From Cichorium intybus (taxonomy: Eukaryota; Streptophyta; Magnoliopsida; Asterales; Asteraceae), in NCBI GenBank assembly GCA_023525715.1, contig CM042011.1, forward strand, positions 2,143,501 through 2,207,500: a DNA stretch of 64,000 bases, in the 5' to 3' direction. The notes beneath the pieces were generated by a model. That model ran no database searches. It was not told the origin of the DNA and saw nothing but the letters and a program-made list of their open reading frames with translations. Shown here piece after piece: positions 9,060-21,931 of this stretch. Every line of letters begins with the position of its first letter. The first letter of the stretch is position 1. A program made the translations under genes and the position numbers.

Positions 9060-11914
9060 CTAGGTAATAAACCCGTGTAATACACGGTTTATTGTAAGAA
9101 ATGAATTGCATGATTAGAATGGTAAGAGAAACAATATTACATCTCTATAGACATGAACAACATACATTCAACTCTTTATTTATAATATAAATGTACTTGC
9201 ATTTATTCATAGATAATAGCGGTATGTCAAAAATAAAAAGCAATATTAACAAGATAACGTTTCTTATCGTCTTTGAGATAGGACTCCACACTACTACCAA
9301 TTGCATTTATTCTATTATTGACACTATTTATTCTCGTTATAAATTTCAACGTAACTACATACACCACAGTTACCACACACATTGTTATTAGGCCAATGTC
9401 TCCTAATGGCCTCTCATTTGACCCACATTCATTATCATTATAAATTTCAAGAAACCTTTTTTGCTAATTTTCATTAGAAGTTAATAAATAATAGAGCATA
9501 GTTAAGGAGTCTCTTTCTACATCATTTGTTGGAATCTCCTCAACGTTTAGACTCAAGGAGGACTTCACATGAAAATAAATGGTGTATATAAAGCCTTTAA
9601 AATCGAGATTCTACAGCTCCTAGAACACGATTTTCTCATCTAAAACACGAAATTAAACAATTACAACCAAAAAATAAAAGAAAATCAACATTTGAGTTTA
9701 ATCTATATCAGAAAAGAAACTCTACCTAAAGCAATAGCTACACCAGCATAAGTTTCACATGTTTGAGCAAAAAAGATACGTCAGCACCGTATTTAGATAA
9801 GCCATAAAATCAGCGGTCCTTGCTGAGATGTGGAGGAGACTAACTAAAGAGAGGATTACATACATGTGCACTTCTTTGTCCATGAGTTCTTCCTTTTCTT
9901 CTTCTTCTATCACTCTAAAATGAAAACATCGGAAATTATCAACAATCTATTTATTACTTACATAATAAAACCTATTTAGAGTTCTAAACGGATCAAAATT
10001 GTATGATAGAAATATAGATACAAGGACACAAAGAAGCACCTTTTTGTCGAACCAGACCTTTCTCTTACCTCTTCAAGTGCTTTCAAGCAACGAAATATGG
10101 CTTATTTTTTAGTTTACGTTTCTAGACAAATACTCCATTGATATCGGTAGAACTTTATTAAAACAATGTCAAACCTAGAAAAAGATGGCTTACGATAAAG
10201 TTATTGTACTTTGAAAAATCGACCCGATTATAGCAATGTATTTGTAATGTTGTAATTAGGTAGAGTTGTTTAATTCATTGTTCTAATAAGAAAACAAAGA
10301 AACTACAATGCTATAATTGGGTTGGTTTTTCAACGTACAATGTTTTAATAAGAAAAAAGTTGGAAATAATGATGAGTGAGTTAAATGCAAATAATAGCAA
10401 AGTTGTTATATAATTCATTTGGATTGTTACTATTACGGTTTCACATCTGACTTCATATAGTCACCGACACTCACACCCGCATGATTTTGATTCTTGAAAC
10501 CAGCCCAAATGTTGAGAGAATATCAATCAAGGCATCAGAAGTGAAAACACTAACTGCATCAAACAAAAATTATAAGCTTAAACAAAAATTCATAACCTGT
10601 GATTTAGGGCTAGCTTTGATGATTTAGCTTCAGATCTTAATGGATTTTAAATAAACTATAAGAATAGATTTACTTGGTTCCCTATTATCTATCAATAGAG
10701 AATATTAAATTATCAAAAGAAAATAATAAAGATATTATAAGTCTTACATGTTTCAAGAAAACATGCGACTGAGGATTATAGCCTTTCTTTTCTAATCTTA
10801 CCTGTAAGAATTGGACTATAAAAAACCCATCACCAAAGTTTCTATTATCTATTGTCAACATAAATCTTTCACAAGGATATTATAGATACAAATTGGTTGA
10901 GACTCAGAAACTAAACATGAATTGAGTCAAATACGTACTCAATTAGAAAACTAAATTCATAAAATAATATAGTATTAATAGTTTTAGTTTTGTTTTTAAT
11001 ATATCATATATATTTTTGCAAGATTCTGCAACCATCCATCATTGCATAATATACTATATTAATTGAGAAATGTATTACCATCAACGTTTGGGTAAATGAA
11101 ATAGATTAGATATAACCTGGGTCAAGATCAAAGCCAACCTGCATATTAGAAAAGAAATAAAATGGCTTGCGTCAAGTTTATGGAGCTTTCATACAAACAC
11201 ACAACAACCTGCAAATATTCAACAATAATAAATGAAGAATATTGTGAACATGAAGATACTCTGGTGCACTCTCTATTATATTTTTCAAAATCGTTAGGAA
11301 AAAAGTGGAAATTTAAAAAGAAATTTCAGTTATATTGGTGAATCGAGTTACCATCATCACCAAAATGACCCCCCAGAGTAATACCCTTGTCAAATCATAC
11401 CTTTTTCTTTCCTCCTTATTGGGAGGTTTGTGGATTGAGAACTAACCTGGAGTGGATTAGGAGGGCGATTAGGGTCGAGATTGTTGACGTGATGCAGGGG
11501 CTATAGGTGTAAGGATCGACAGCGTATGTAGGGGACAAAGTGCAATCGACGACAATTTTGAATGCCTTATAATGAATGACGGGGGTGGATGGTGGCTCCG
11601 ACGGTGCAGGTGTGAGGAGGCAGGGATGCGGTTGAAGTTTGCGAGCTGTGAGAGAGAAGAGACGCATATATGATTAAAATTTAAATAAGATTGATTTGCC
11701 CTAATCTCGCACGTATCTCCTACAATTTAGACCTTCCCATTCAAACCTTCATTCAATTTCCCTGATTTTATGGGATTTAATTGAATATATGATAAGTAAT
11801 GTGATTTTAATTGAATATATGATATTCTGAAACACGGGAAAAAGACACGTGGCATGATAGCTTTAGAAAAATGCCAAATGGCATAAAAAGACTTCCTTTA
11901 TTATTATGTATAGA
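9060..11914 (-). mobile_element. Non-autonomous Helitron (2855 bp)
   Basis: On the minus strand the 5' end at 11914 reads TCTATACATAATAATAAAGG, a typical plant Helitron start, preceded by A. The 3' end at 9060 is CTAG followed by T, with a hairpin (CCGTGT-AAT-ACACGG, 9073-9087) about 10 bases inside. This satisfies the Helitron rule of A^TC...CTRR^T with no target duplication. No Rep/helicase frame is present. An 83-codon frame at 11667-11416 (minus) ends in a plausible splice donor and may be captured host exon sequence, but I do not recognise it. The rest is AT-rich, with several minus-strand GT/AG-like junctions and no long frames. Confidence 0.78.
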
Positions 11915-13902
11915 TACTCTCTATCCCCATAAATAACCAATTACAAGTGGATGTAACGCCATCAATATGAGGCTAGAACTATCTATATTAAATAAATTAA
12001 CATTTATATGAAATAAAATAAACTAATTAGATTTAATAATTTAAAGTTTGGTTAAATTAAACTATCTCTATTAAAAAATTGAACGAGAATTAGGTGGAAG
12101 CTTAAGAATGAGATTGAGAAATTAAGGAATGACACTTGAGTAAATCCATTCAATTAGGATATTGAATTGTTTGTAAGAATTTTATCATTCAGTATTGAAT
12201 TACAATATAAGAGATTAAAAATGTTATTTAGGAAGTTACCTTGGAGTCAAATCCAAATTTAAAATGTTGATGGGCTAATTCTAGCAATTTTGAAAACTTA
12301 GACATGACTTTGACTTAACTTAGTAGACGGACGCCTAAGTTTTCAAGATAACATTATAGGTTTTAACTTAAAATTGTAAAGTTATAGATTGGAATGTCAT
12401 TTGGGATCAAAGGCCAAAAACAACAAGTTGGCTACTAAACATGCCAGCTAGTGAAAGATTGGAACAGAAATCCCTAATTTTCCCCCTTCCTCTTCATTTG
12501 ATGATTTTGGAGCTAGAAATAATGATTGGGGTTTATTTTGGAAACACTAGTCTGGAACTAATATACTAATATTACATTACTACTAATATACTAATCCAAT
12601 AAATAAGATCCAAATGCTCAAAGATCATTAAAATACATTGCAAACAATGAAGAAGTTGTGCTAACAATGAAGATGTAAGTGGAGGTTGTTGGTTTTATTG
12701 TCAAACCCTCTTTGTTTAAATCCCTGTTTGTTCGTCCTAAAGATATTTGATTTTCTCAAATTTTGATCGATATAGACATATCAAAGACAAAGAAACCTAC
12801 TTCCATTTACAAAATGCGTTAATTGATTATCAATTGGAAAGATATTCCAACACATGGATGTGCAATATTTCTTCAAATGTATGTGTTACATTTCTTTAAA
12901 TAAATGTATAATATTTTTATAAATGAATGTGTATGTTAATTTAAATGTGTTATGATGAAAATATTTATGTAATAAAATATCTTTAACATTGATATCACAG
13001 TTAATTTAAATTATTTTTATAAGAATTATTTGTATTATAATACTAATATCCTAACATTATATTACTAGTAATCTAATAATTCGGTAAACCAGATACGAAT
13101 CCTCAATGATCGCTAGAATATGGTGCAAACAATGAAGACGTAAGAGGTGGTTGCAGATATATTGTATAGTCCTCTATGCTTAAATTCGTGCTTGTTTGCC
13201 CTGAAGTCTGAAGATACCCGATTTTTCAATTTTTGCTAAATGAATCCCTTCAAACTTCAAAAGTTCAAAGTATATATACTGGCTGGTCGACCCATGGGTG
13301 ATGGGTCAATAGGGTGATTAGGGTCTGCGCATCCTTTAAGTTTGATAGAAACAAGCCGCACCCCTTCTTTCCAGCATGTCCACATTAAGCCCTTCAACAA
13401 TAAGTCAGCAACACCAGCACTCACAACGTACCTCCCTTAAGTTTCATTTCAACCGGAACTGCCCCTCGAACTTTTATGCACTAAAAAGAAGTCATAAATA
13501 AATTATGATCACAAAGAGTTGTTAAATTTGATAACGGGTATATTATTTCAACAATTCAAAATATGATCAATTGAAATCTTGAATTCCATTTTGTCGGATA
13601 TTCTCGAATTTCAAACCAAACATGTGTTAGGATTTAATTTAAGTTAATATTGCAAAATAATAATTAAAATACTCAGCCACGTGTGTGCTTTTTTGTATGG
13701 TTTTCTCACTGCCAGTAAAGACATGCTTGCCCCCCTATTCTTTGAGCATTTTTATACTATCCATTGCTTTCTGAAGGCCAGCAGAGTAATTCCACATACT
13801 CAGTGGAGGTGCTAGTTTGTTTGATAGTTATAGATCCATCATCATCTTGATCCTACCAATCTGCTTCCAGTACCTGTAATTCTCTCTCCCACATCGGTAA
13901 TC
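11915..13902. other. Intergenic; two diverged copies of a roughly 200-bp sequence
   Basis: No gene is seen. Segments at about 12560-12765 and 13040-13240 are related in order and content (shared 'GCAAACAATGAAGA', 'TTAAATTC.TG.TTGTT' and flanking 'ACTAATAT' words) and look like an old direct duplication. The right end (about 13740-13902) is the promoter and leader of the GDSL gene. Confidence 0.45.
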
Positions 13903-15505
13903 ATGGAGCACGGTGGCCGGAAAACTCATGTACCAATACTTTCTGTCTTATTCTTACTAGTTCTACTATCAAATCAAGCTGTAAATGCCACTATCAGCAA
14001 GTCCTCGTGTAATTTTCCAGCAGTTTTCAACTTCGGCGACTCAAACTCCGATACAGGTGGCTTGGCGGCGGCCTTTGGCCAGGCTCCTCCGCCCAATGGG
14101 GAGACATTTTTCCATCGTCCGGTTGGTAGGTATTCCGACGGCCGTCTAGTCATCGATTTTATAGGTATGCGACTCCTTTTCCATTCACGTGAATCCTAAT
14201 CTTTTTGACGCAAGCTTCCAAATTCAAAACAACGGAAGATCCGCATTTGTTGTGTCCTTTTCGAATTAAAAATCGTACCAACATTTAAATTATTCATAAA
14301 ATAACCAAGAAAATTTATTTCTTACAGCACATAATCTGGGCTTACCATACCTTAGTGCATACCTTGATGCTCTCGGTTCAAACTTCACACATGGAGCCAA
14401 CTTCGCCACTGGTGGTTCGACCATTAGACCACAAAACACGACTCGTCATCAAAGTGGTTTGAGCCCCATTTCCTTAAATGTTCAATCATATCAATTCAAC
14501 GATTTTCATATTAGAACTCAAACTATTCGCGAAGGTAACACCCAAACATATAAATAATTAAATATGCACATCGTTACGTGGTATAAATGGTATAATCATA
14601 TGATGCGTATATATTGAAACAGCCGGTGGGATTTTTAAAGAATTACTTCCAAAACCTGAAGCATTTTCACGTGGTTTATACACATTTGATATTGGACAAA
14701 ATGATTTGACGGGTGGTTTGTTACTAAACTTGTCTATTGACCAAGTTAAATCATCCGTTCCTGATATCCTAGGCCAATTCAAAACCGTAGTTAAGGTAAG
14801 GGTTTTTTAATTATAACGCTTTATATTTAAATGACGTAAAAGGTTTGTGTCTAAAATAATCTGTGTTTTTTTGTTCGGTTTTGTTGCCTCATAGACTGTA
14901 TACGATAAAGGAGGAAGATCTTTTTGGATACACAATACTGGCCCAATTGGGTGTCTACCATACGTGTTGGAACATTTACCAATCACGGCCCGACAAATGG
15001 ATAAAACCGGGTGTGCTAATCCGTACAACGAATTAGCCAAATTCTTTAACCGTAAATTAAAAGATGTTGTGGACCAAATACGTGAGGAACTTTCTGAGGC
15101 TGCGATCACCTACGTTGATATCTATAAAGCTAGATACACACTCATTAGTCAAGCAAGCAAAAATGGTAAAAATTTCAAACTTACCGACAAAAGGTTTTGT
15201 GTTTTGTTTTTATTTTTTATAGTTGTATGTTTGTTGAAAATGTAGGGTTTGAGCATCCGCTTAAAGCTTGTTGCGGCTATGGTGGAAAGTACAACTATAA
15301 CACACAGGTTGGATGTGGGGGAAAGGTTATGGAAAACGGGAAAGAGATCTTGGTGGGGAAATCTTGTAAAGATCCTTCGGTTATGATTATATGGGATGGA
15401 ATACATTATACAGAAGCAGCGAATAAATGGGCTTTTGATCATATTGTAAACGGGTCATTTTCTGATCCACCGATGCCATTACAGATGGCTTGCAATAGGA
15501 AATGA
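13903..15505 (+). CDS. GDSL esterase/lipase (SGNH hydrolase), five exons
   Basis: Exons 13903-14164, 14328-14534, 14623-14795, 14895-15165 and 15246-15505 join in frame with GT..AG introns to encode 390 residues. Residues 1-29 are a signal peptide, so the product is probably secreted or vacuolar. Block I 'FNFGDSNSDTGG' gives nucleophile Ser47, block II 'GANFATGG' gives Gly110, block III 'DIGQND' gives Asn183, and block V 'WDGIHYTEAAN' gives Asp355 and His358. All catalytic positions are therefore present. The five-exon structure and length are standard for plant GDSL lipases, which hydrolyse or transfer acyl groups on lipids, cutin precursors and specialised esters. The substrate cannot be inferred. 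Each intron boundary was chosen because it restores the family reading frame. Confidence 0.93.
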
Positions 15506-16410
15506 GATCAAAGATAAATTGTATCAGCACAAACGCCTCTGTGGTTGGATGCAATATAATACATTAAGAGTTGAATGGAATGTACATTTGTTGGCCCGAT
15601 AGAAAAAATTTATATAACTTTTTTTTTTACATCAAACGAGATAAAATATATAGTTTGAAGTTTGAACTCTAGTTTATAGATTATTTTAATTTTAATTAAT
15701 AAACTTATTATCAAAATATAAAAAATGTAGTTCAATTGAAGCAATGAACTATTAATAAAAAATATAATTTAATAAAATATAGGTAGCAAAAATAGATAAC
15801 TTTGCAAAACTTTCATGCAATTTCATGATGGAATAAAAAGATTTCTAGCTAAACAATTAAAATTAACAAAATAAAATAAAAGAGATGAGAATCCTTTATG
15901 AATAATTCATTCCATTGAGGCTTTTCAAGAAGTTAGTAATTTACAAGCTTTTATGTGTGTTTTCAATTATGTTAATGAGTATCATATGTTATTTTAACCA
16001 ATTTTAAATATACAAATTATAATAAATCATAAAAACAAAATTAGTATATCTCCTAAATAAGTAAATAGAAAGCGCTCTTATATTGTAAAAAATATAATAA
16101 TATTTTTTATTTTAAATTTTTTTTATAAGAAAACTCTATCAAAAAAAATCTATTATTATGTTGGTGATTATCTTTTGGTTTTAGATCTAAGACCAATCTC
16201 CGACGGTTGATGAAATAATGAACCTTTTATTAGCCCATATAAATGTAAGGCACCTATCAGTAGTTTCTAAAGCTGTAGGGGCTTGAATATGAAACTAGCA
16301 TTTTACAAATTGCTACGCTCTATCCAATTTGGGCAAATCGCCTACCACTGCCGTAAGTCACAGCGTCGCTCACTCTCTACTGTGCGATAGCTGCCGGAGG
16401 TCTGAGAGCG
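15506..16410. other. Intergenic, AT-rich, between the GDSL and CSK genes
   Basis: This holds the 3' flank of the GDSL gene and, from about 16200, the promoter and leader of the sensor kinase gene. I see no other feature. Confidence 0.45.
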
Positions 16411-18939
16411 ATGATCCTCTCCTCAATTGCTCCTCAATTTCATCATTATCAGCATAAACATATCCGTCGTCAGGTTGTTTACAGATCAGCCACAACAGCG
16501 ACTACTGGCCACTGTAGCAATCTTAACAGCGTTGCTGCTCTTCGTCAAGTGAGTAGTAGTAATAATAATAACGGTAATACCAACACATGTGAAGATGATG
16601 TAGTCATGATATCCTCTGCCTCCGCTGTGGCTGCTGCTATTCGTAAGGCGTCAACATCTCCGGTGGAATTCGTGCAGAGGATTGAGCAAGACGGGAAGAA
16701 CAAAGGACTCGTGCTCCCGAGCTCCGATTTTCAGTCGCTTTGTATGGAACAGTTGGATCTCTTTCGTCGTATCGTGGATCCCGACGCTCTTCTATCGGTA
16801 AGTTTATAAGCTTTACTCTGTACAATCGAGTGTTATCGCACATCAATAGCTTCAACATTTAGATAGACATGATACTGTTCCTAATTTTTTTGAAGATCGA
16901 TCTTAACCTTGAGGAGCGTCTTAGTTACTAATATGGTGTTGAATGATAGTTTGAAATCTGATCAATATGCCATGAATCTTCAGGTCTATGTGAGACCTGC
17001 TGGTAGTTATGTTATGGACAGACTAGAGTTGCGTCGAGTTACTGTTTATCCTGGAAGGAATGTGACCGATGTTGTAATAGTAATTGGCAATTTTAGTATC
17101 GCAACAGGATTAAGGGCAGCAGAAGCTTCTCTTTTGAAACAGCAGGTACGCTTTTCATGCAATCTATATGTTTACTAGAAAATAGGATATAGCTTTTTTT
17201 TTTTTTTTGTTTCTGATTGTTCTTTGTTCAATTTGTTCAAATTAGGATAGATATTAATGTAAATTGTAGGCAGAATTCATTCCCAAATCAAGAGCTTTGG
17301 TTTTCCCTATGGTGAAGCATCCATTCGTTGTGGGCTTTTTGGTTGCTGAACTTCCTAAACTGGAAATACAGAAGGAAGAAGACGATGTAAAACAAGGTTC
17401 ATCCCCTGAGAAATCTTATTACCCATATGCAATTCCAAAATCATGGGAACTCCAAAGTTTTGTAGATCAAACATTGGAAATGCACAACTTTTCTACTGAA
17501 CAGAGATTAAATGCAATAAACATCTCCCGCTCTGTTGCTATGGCATATGTTATGGACCAGGTAAATGACCGATAATCTTTTACTAATCCCAAAAACCTCC
17601 TACAATAAGTGATTTGCTTATGTTCTTCCATAGAAAGCAATGTTACTTCAACAATCTTCATGGCAAAACAATGTTAGAATGAGTAATTTGGTTGAGCAAG
17701 TAAGATTCTTTCCCCTTCAAATTCTGAACATAAAACTTCTTGGACAATATTATGATTAGCTGTCTGTCTATGTACAGATTCGTGGTCCACTTTCTAGCAT
17801 TCGTACTTTAAGCAAAATGTTATCAGTCAATATGAAGAAAAACGAGGTGTGTGCCAAACCTTTAATCGTCTCTCTAAGTTTTATGTGAAGATAACATTAT
17901 GATTACTTGAATATTTTGTTACAGATTTCTTATGATATTGTTGAAGACATGATGGTACTAGGCGATCGCATGAGAGAGACACTTCAACAACTCCAAGATG
18001 CTGTTCATATGACAAAGGTATGATAGAATAATAATAACTTAATAATTGTGATAGTAATAGTTTCTGATTTCTTTCAGACTAATATTGTCCGCTACAACGA
18101 AGAAAACCTAATGAAAATAGACGAGTCAACTCGCGAGTCAGTGAGGACTCAGTTATCCAATGTCTTCTCACACGATCATGGTGGACCATTTTCTCTCTCT
18201 TCAAAATCCGGTGATTTGGAAATGCCAATGCCGCCCCTGACTCTTTCACCCTTGTTACATCAAAACATAAGGTACGGTTTCCACTAGCCTTTTGACATTT
18301 GATGATTAATTTTGATAAACAAAATATTAATATTTTGGTTACGTGTGAAAAAGGCCGTGCAATGCTTCTGATGTACTCGCTGACCTGGCGGATGCACTCG
18401 AACCACTTGCTCATAAGCAGCAACGTGTGATTCAAATATGTCAACTTCCTCCATCTTTGGAGGTTGCTGTTGAAGAGCCCGCTCTTCGCCAAGCTTTAAG
18501 CAATTTAATCGAGGGTGCTTTATTGCGTACAAATGTTGGAGGAATGGTTGAGATCGCATCTACCAAAGCGCCAGCTGGCGGTGCCCTTATCATTATTGAC
18601 GACGATGGACCCGATATGCACTACATGGTATGCTTGTATCTAGTTACCGGTTACTGGTTATTGGTTGTAACGTGTAATTTGGTTTTGTAGACACAGATGC
18701 ATTCGTTGACTCCATTTGGGGCGGATCTTTTATCGGAGGGTATGGTGGAAGACAACATGACCTGGAATTTTGTGGCGGGGTTGACTGTGGCCCGGGAGAT
18801 ATTGGAAAATTACGGTTGTGTCCTTAGAGTGATATCGCCTCGGTGTATAGAGGCGGCACTTGGAGCTGGAGGGACTCGTGTGGAAATTTGGCTTCCGTCT
18901 TTTTCTTCTTCGCCTGATGGCCCTGCTCAGGCTGCATAA
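16411..18939 (+). CDS. CSK: Chloroplast sensor kinase CSK (GAF plus modified histidine-kinase domains)
   Basis: Nine exons (16411-16797, 16984-17145, 17270-17560, 17634-17699, 17778-17846, 17925-18017, 18078-18271, 18354-18627, 18691-18939) give 594 residues. The Ser/His/Arg-rich N-terminus looks like a plastid transit peptide. A GAF-type sensor region (about 120-275) carries 'RPAGSYVMDRLELRRV' and 'FPMVKHPFVVGFLVAELP'. The dimerisation motif reads 'LVEQIRGPLSS', so the position of the usual phospho-accepting histidine is Glu301. The ATP-binding part has the N-box 'ALRQALSNLIEGAL' (Asn471), 'DDDGPD' (503-508) and 'GAGGTRVEIWLP' (570-581). CSK is the nuclear-encoded, cyanobacterial-derived sensor that links plastoquinone redox state to plastid transcription. 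Land-plant CSKs are known to lack the canonical His. Intron 7 has a poor polypyrimidine tract (acceptor at 18353). Confidence 0.94.
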
Positions 18940-19473
18940 TGGTCGGATTCTGGATTGTTGTTATGAACTGGTAACAAATATTTAAACTGGATATGTATAT
19001 GTATATATAGATAATTCTTGTAATGTATGTATATTTAGGTGTGTTTCTCCCAACATGAAAGGGGAATGTAAATAGCGAGCTAGTTATTAATTGGTGAGTT
19101 GCATTATATTATGTGTAAAGATTTGGGCATGGGGTTATTTGGGATTAGCGATAACTTAAGTGACACTTCATAATCTTATATATTCAACTCCTTGTAATTG
19201 TTGATTGTTGATTTTTGGTACTAATGACTTGACTTGAAGAAACATAAAAATATCTTTTCTTAATCAGGATTTCTAGTGTCTATAATTAACAAGGTTTGAT
19301 TCATTCAAATTATATGACAATTGTATCTTGACTTGTAATCATTGTTTTTTTTACACGGTGCAATTAAATTATAACGTATTTTCACTCCATTTCTGATTTG
19401 ATTATTGGATTTAAAAATCAGTTACCAAAAGAATAATGAATATGGTAACTCTAAGAACACAATACAAAACGTA
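18940..19473. other. Intergenic, downstream of CSK
   Basis: This is the 3' UTR/flank of CSK (TATATGTATATATAG-rich, about 18990-19030), then AT-rich DNA up to the end of the RT element. A T run at 19345-19352 could be the remnant of that element's A tail, read on the minus strand. Confidence 0.4.
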
Positions 19474-21931
19474 TTACATAAAGACGTTGGGCAAACGGGC
19501 AACAAGCTGCGCCGCTAGCCCTTTTTGAATGGCAAAGCTGATACGCTTAAAAACAAAATCCAAAGATCTAAGGGACATGATGGTACTCTGCATAACCCGT
19601 TGAACTCTGTTGAGTAGCTCCACAGCTTCAGGTGCGAGAAAACCAAAGGTATCAAAAGCGAAAGGGATAAACACATGTTGATTTTCACGACATGCCTTAT
19701 CGTGTTTATCCACTTTGCATGCAGCTGCTTTTAAAGCCGCTTGCCTCCCTGTGAAACCTCCACTCCTCAAGTTCACAAGAGGGGAAACCCCGGTAAGGTC
19801 TACCAATATCTGTTAGCAGAGACGCTGGGTTCATTAGTGGGCTCGCCTTGAAGAGAACGTAGCAAAAGGAGTTGACTTTGCGGGTCACAAAGTTGGGGAA
19901 GAAGGCCCATCAAATCAACAGCCTTGACAGCTCTCTTCAAGGCGAGCCCACTAATGAACCCAGCGTCTCTGCTAACAGCCCCCCCAAGGAGCTTTACTCC
20001 CAAAGAAGGTCTACCAATATCTGCTGGGAAACAGCCGTCACGAACTTTCCTCCCATCACAAGAGGGCCAAAAAATCTCAGTTTTCTTAATATTCAACTCC
20101 AGACCCAACCCTGGACCATACTCCTGAATAATGTTTAACACATTCGCCACCTCATCGAAGTCTCCAATAACGGTCCCATCATCTAAATACCAAGCATGTA
20201 GCAGTAGCTTGCAATTGTCTCGAATTTTATGCACGAGAGGGTGTAAAACAAGGGCAAAAAGAAGGGGTCCCAATGGATCACCTTGTTGAACCCCAGAGGT
20301 GGACCATATATGCGTGTCACCTATGTAAAGCCTGGATGCCCTCCCATATAAGAAATCGACCCACAAGGAAATAGAAGGGCACATCCTTCTAACCTCGCGG
20401 AGTAAGACGGATCTATCCACCATGTTAAAAGCATTCGAGAAATCCACCGCAAGCAGGGTAAGGGACCCATTATCGTGGTGTTTACACAACACCCGATTGG
20501 CACAATGCAAAACAGCCTCAGCACCCCTGGACACGCCGACCCCAAATTGAAAATCGTTAAGGTATTTAACCATATCTTTCCCAACTCCCTTCATAGCCAC
20601 CTTCGAAACCAACCGCCTCCATATAGTACCAACTGCAATTGGCCGGATCCCGTTGTCTGGTTTAATAAGAGGCGTTAGAGGTGCAGAAGCAACAAACTCT
20701 GCCAAAACAGATGGACATCTTCCCCTAACCATAAATTAACAACTGAGGTTATGGCCCGTATGAGATCTGTAGCTAAAGCTGAACCCTCTCCGCATAGGGC
20801 ATCTAAAATATGTTGGGCCCTCAAGCCATCTCTACCACAAGAAGTCCCTTTAGGGAAAGATTTAATGCAACCAAGAACACTTTCGAAATCGGCTACAAGG
20901 GGAGGTTCAGAGTAAAAGGAGCCCGGCATAGAAGGGGGTGGTTTCAGAGGATACTTATCCTCTAAGGCTTTAATGGTATCACCATTGTAAGGCGCAACAC
21001 CATAGGAGCATAAAACTTTAACTGCGGCAGTAAAATGACCATCTGCAACTTTACGGAGACATTGTCTAATGTTGGTCTTAGCCGTTGTGTTAGGCCGTGT
21101 GTTGTCCCCGCCCTGGCTCATGTGCCCACCCCCGTAGTTGTCGAAAATGTTGTTTAAAATGGTGGGGACACCGTGCTCTTTCCCCCATGTAGCCAAGGAC
21201 TTCAAGATGCAACTTTTTTGAATGGAGTTTCTGTTCCCAGATCTGCTTTCTTGTCTGTTGTTGGGCCTAAACACCTGCAGCGTGCAACGCGGTAGAAGGA
21301 ACAACCTAACCCAGGCATCAACAGAGTTGGGCTGGGCAATCACCTTGTAAATTGCTGATTTAAAAGCCTGTGAGAAAGCTAAACGACAACTGTGAGGGAT
21401 ACTTTTGACTGTAGTGATAGGCGTTTTAAAGACACGGTCAAGAAGCTCAACATCCATAACCCATTCCTCTGAAACATTAGGCACATTATTCTGAGCATCC
21501 GGCTTAACAATACCGACAATGTGTGTGGTCGCACTAATGTCCCCTTTAATAAAACGAACAAGACAATTCGGATGATGACATGGCCGACTAACCGCATGCA
21601 GAGACATACAATCCCCACACAACCATTGGCCGAGAGACAACAACGTTTTTTCCACCTCCATAAATAAACCATGATCCGTTGACAAAGCGTCACGCAAGAC
21701 CCGTTTGCGGTCATCATTTAAAAGATGTTGACTTTTAAGGTGAGAAATCATACGGGACTTTCCTTTATTACCCCCTTCACCTATCCGGCAACAATGGAAA
21801 CTTCTAAACGGGCACAGACAAAAACTATCAAAAACAATAGAAGAAGAAGAAGAAGCCATGCCTCGAGATGAAGCAATAACATGGGGGCTGAAATAAATAT
21901 AGGAAAAAGAAAACAAAGGACACCAACACAA
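19474..21931 (-). pseudogene. Non-LTR-like retroelement ORF: zinc fingers, reverse transcriptase and nuclease-like C-terminus (rearranged)
   Basis: Minus strand; the likely start is the ATG at 21859 ('MASSSSSIVFDSF'). A Cys/His-rich N-terminus follows: a C-x-C...'HLKSQH' C2H2-like finger, then 'CGDCMSLH...CHHPNC'. RT motifs come in order: 'PKGTSCGRDGL', 'PLTPLIKPDNGIRPI', 'VDFSNAFN', 'GVQQGDPLGPLLF' and the catalytic 'YLDDG'. A one-base deletion near 20723 shifts frame between the fingers and the RT core. The tail at 19806-19474 ('VDLTGVSPLV', 'KHDKACRENQHVFIPFAFDTFGF') resembles the nuclease-like domain that follows RT in RLE-type elements. That last assignment is inference. Between RT and tail the sequence is broken by a 47-nt inverted copy of upstream RT sequence (see findings). 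No intact copy exists here. Confidence 0.8.
19810..19978. repeat. 47-bp perfect inverted repeat inside the RT element
   Basis: Bases 19810-19856 are the exact reverse complement of 19932-19978, with a 75-base spacer. The right arm is the native RT coding sequence. The left arm is an inverted copy that ends the RT frame about 18 residues later. An 18-nt direct match (19795-19812 and 20006-20023) overlaps the left arm. Confidence 0.95.

Noticed and set aside
13903..18939. GDSL and CSK genes as a functional cluster
   Set aside because: They are neighbours on one strand, but secreted ester hydrolase and plastid sensor kinase have no known shared pathway.
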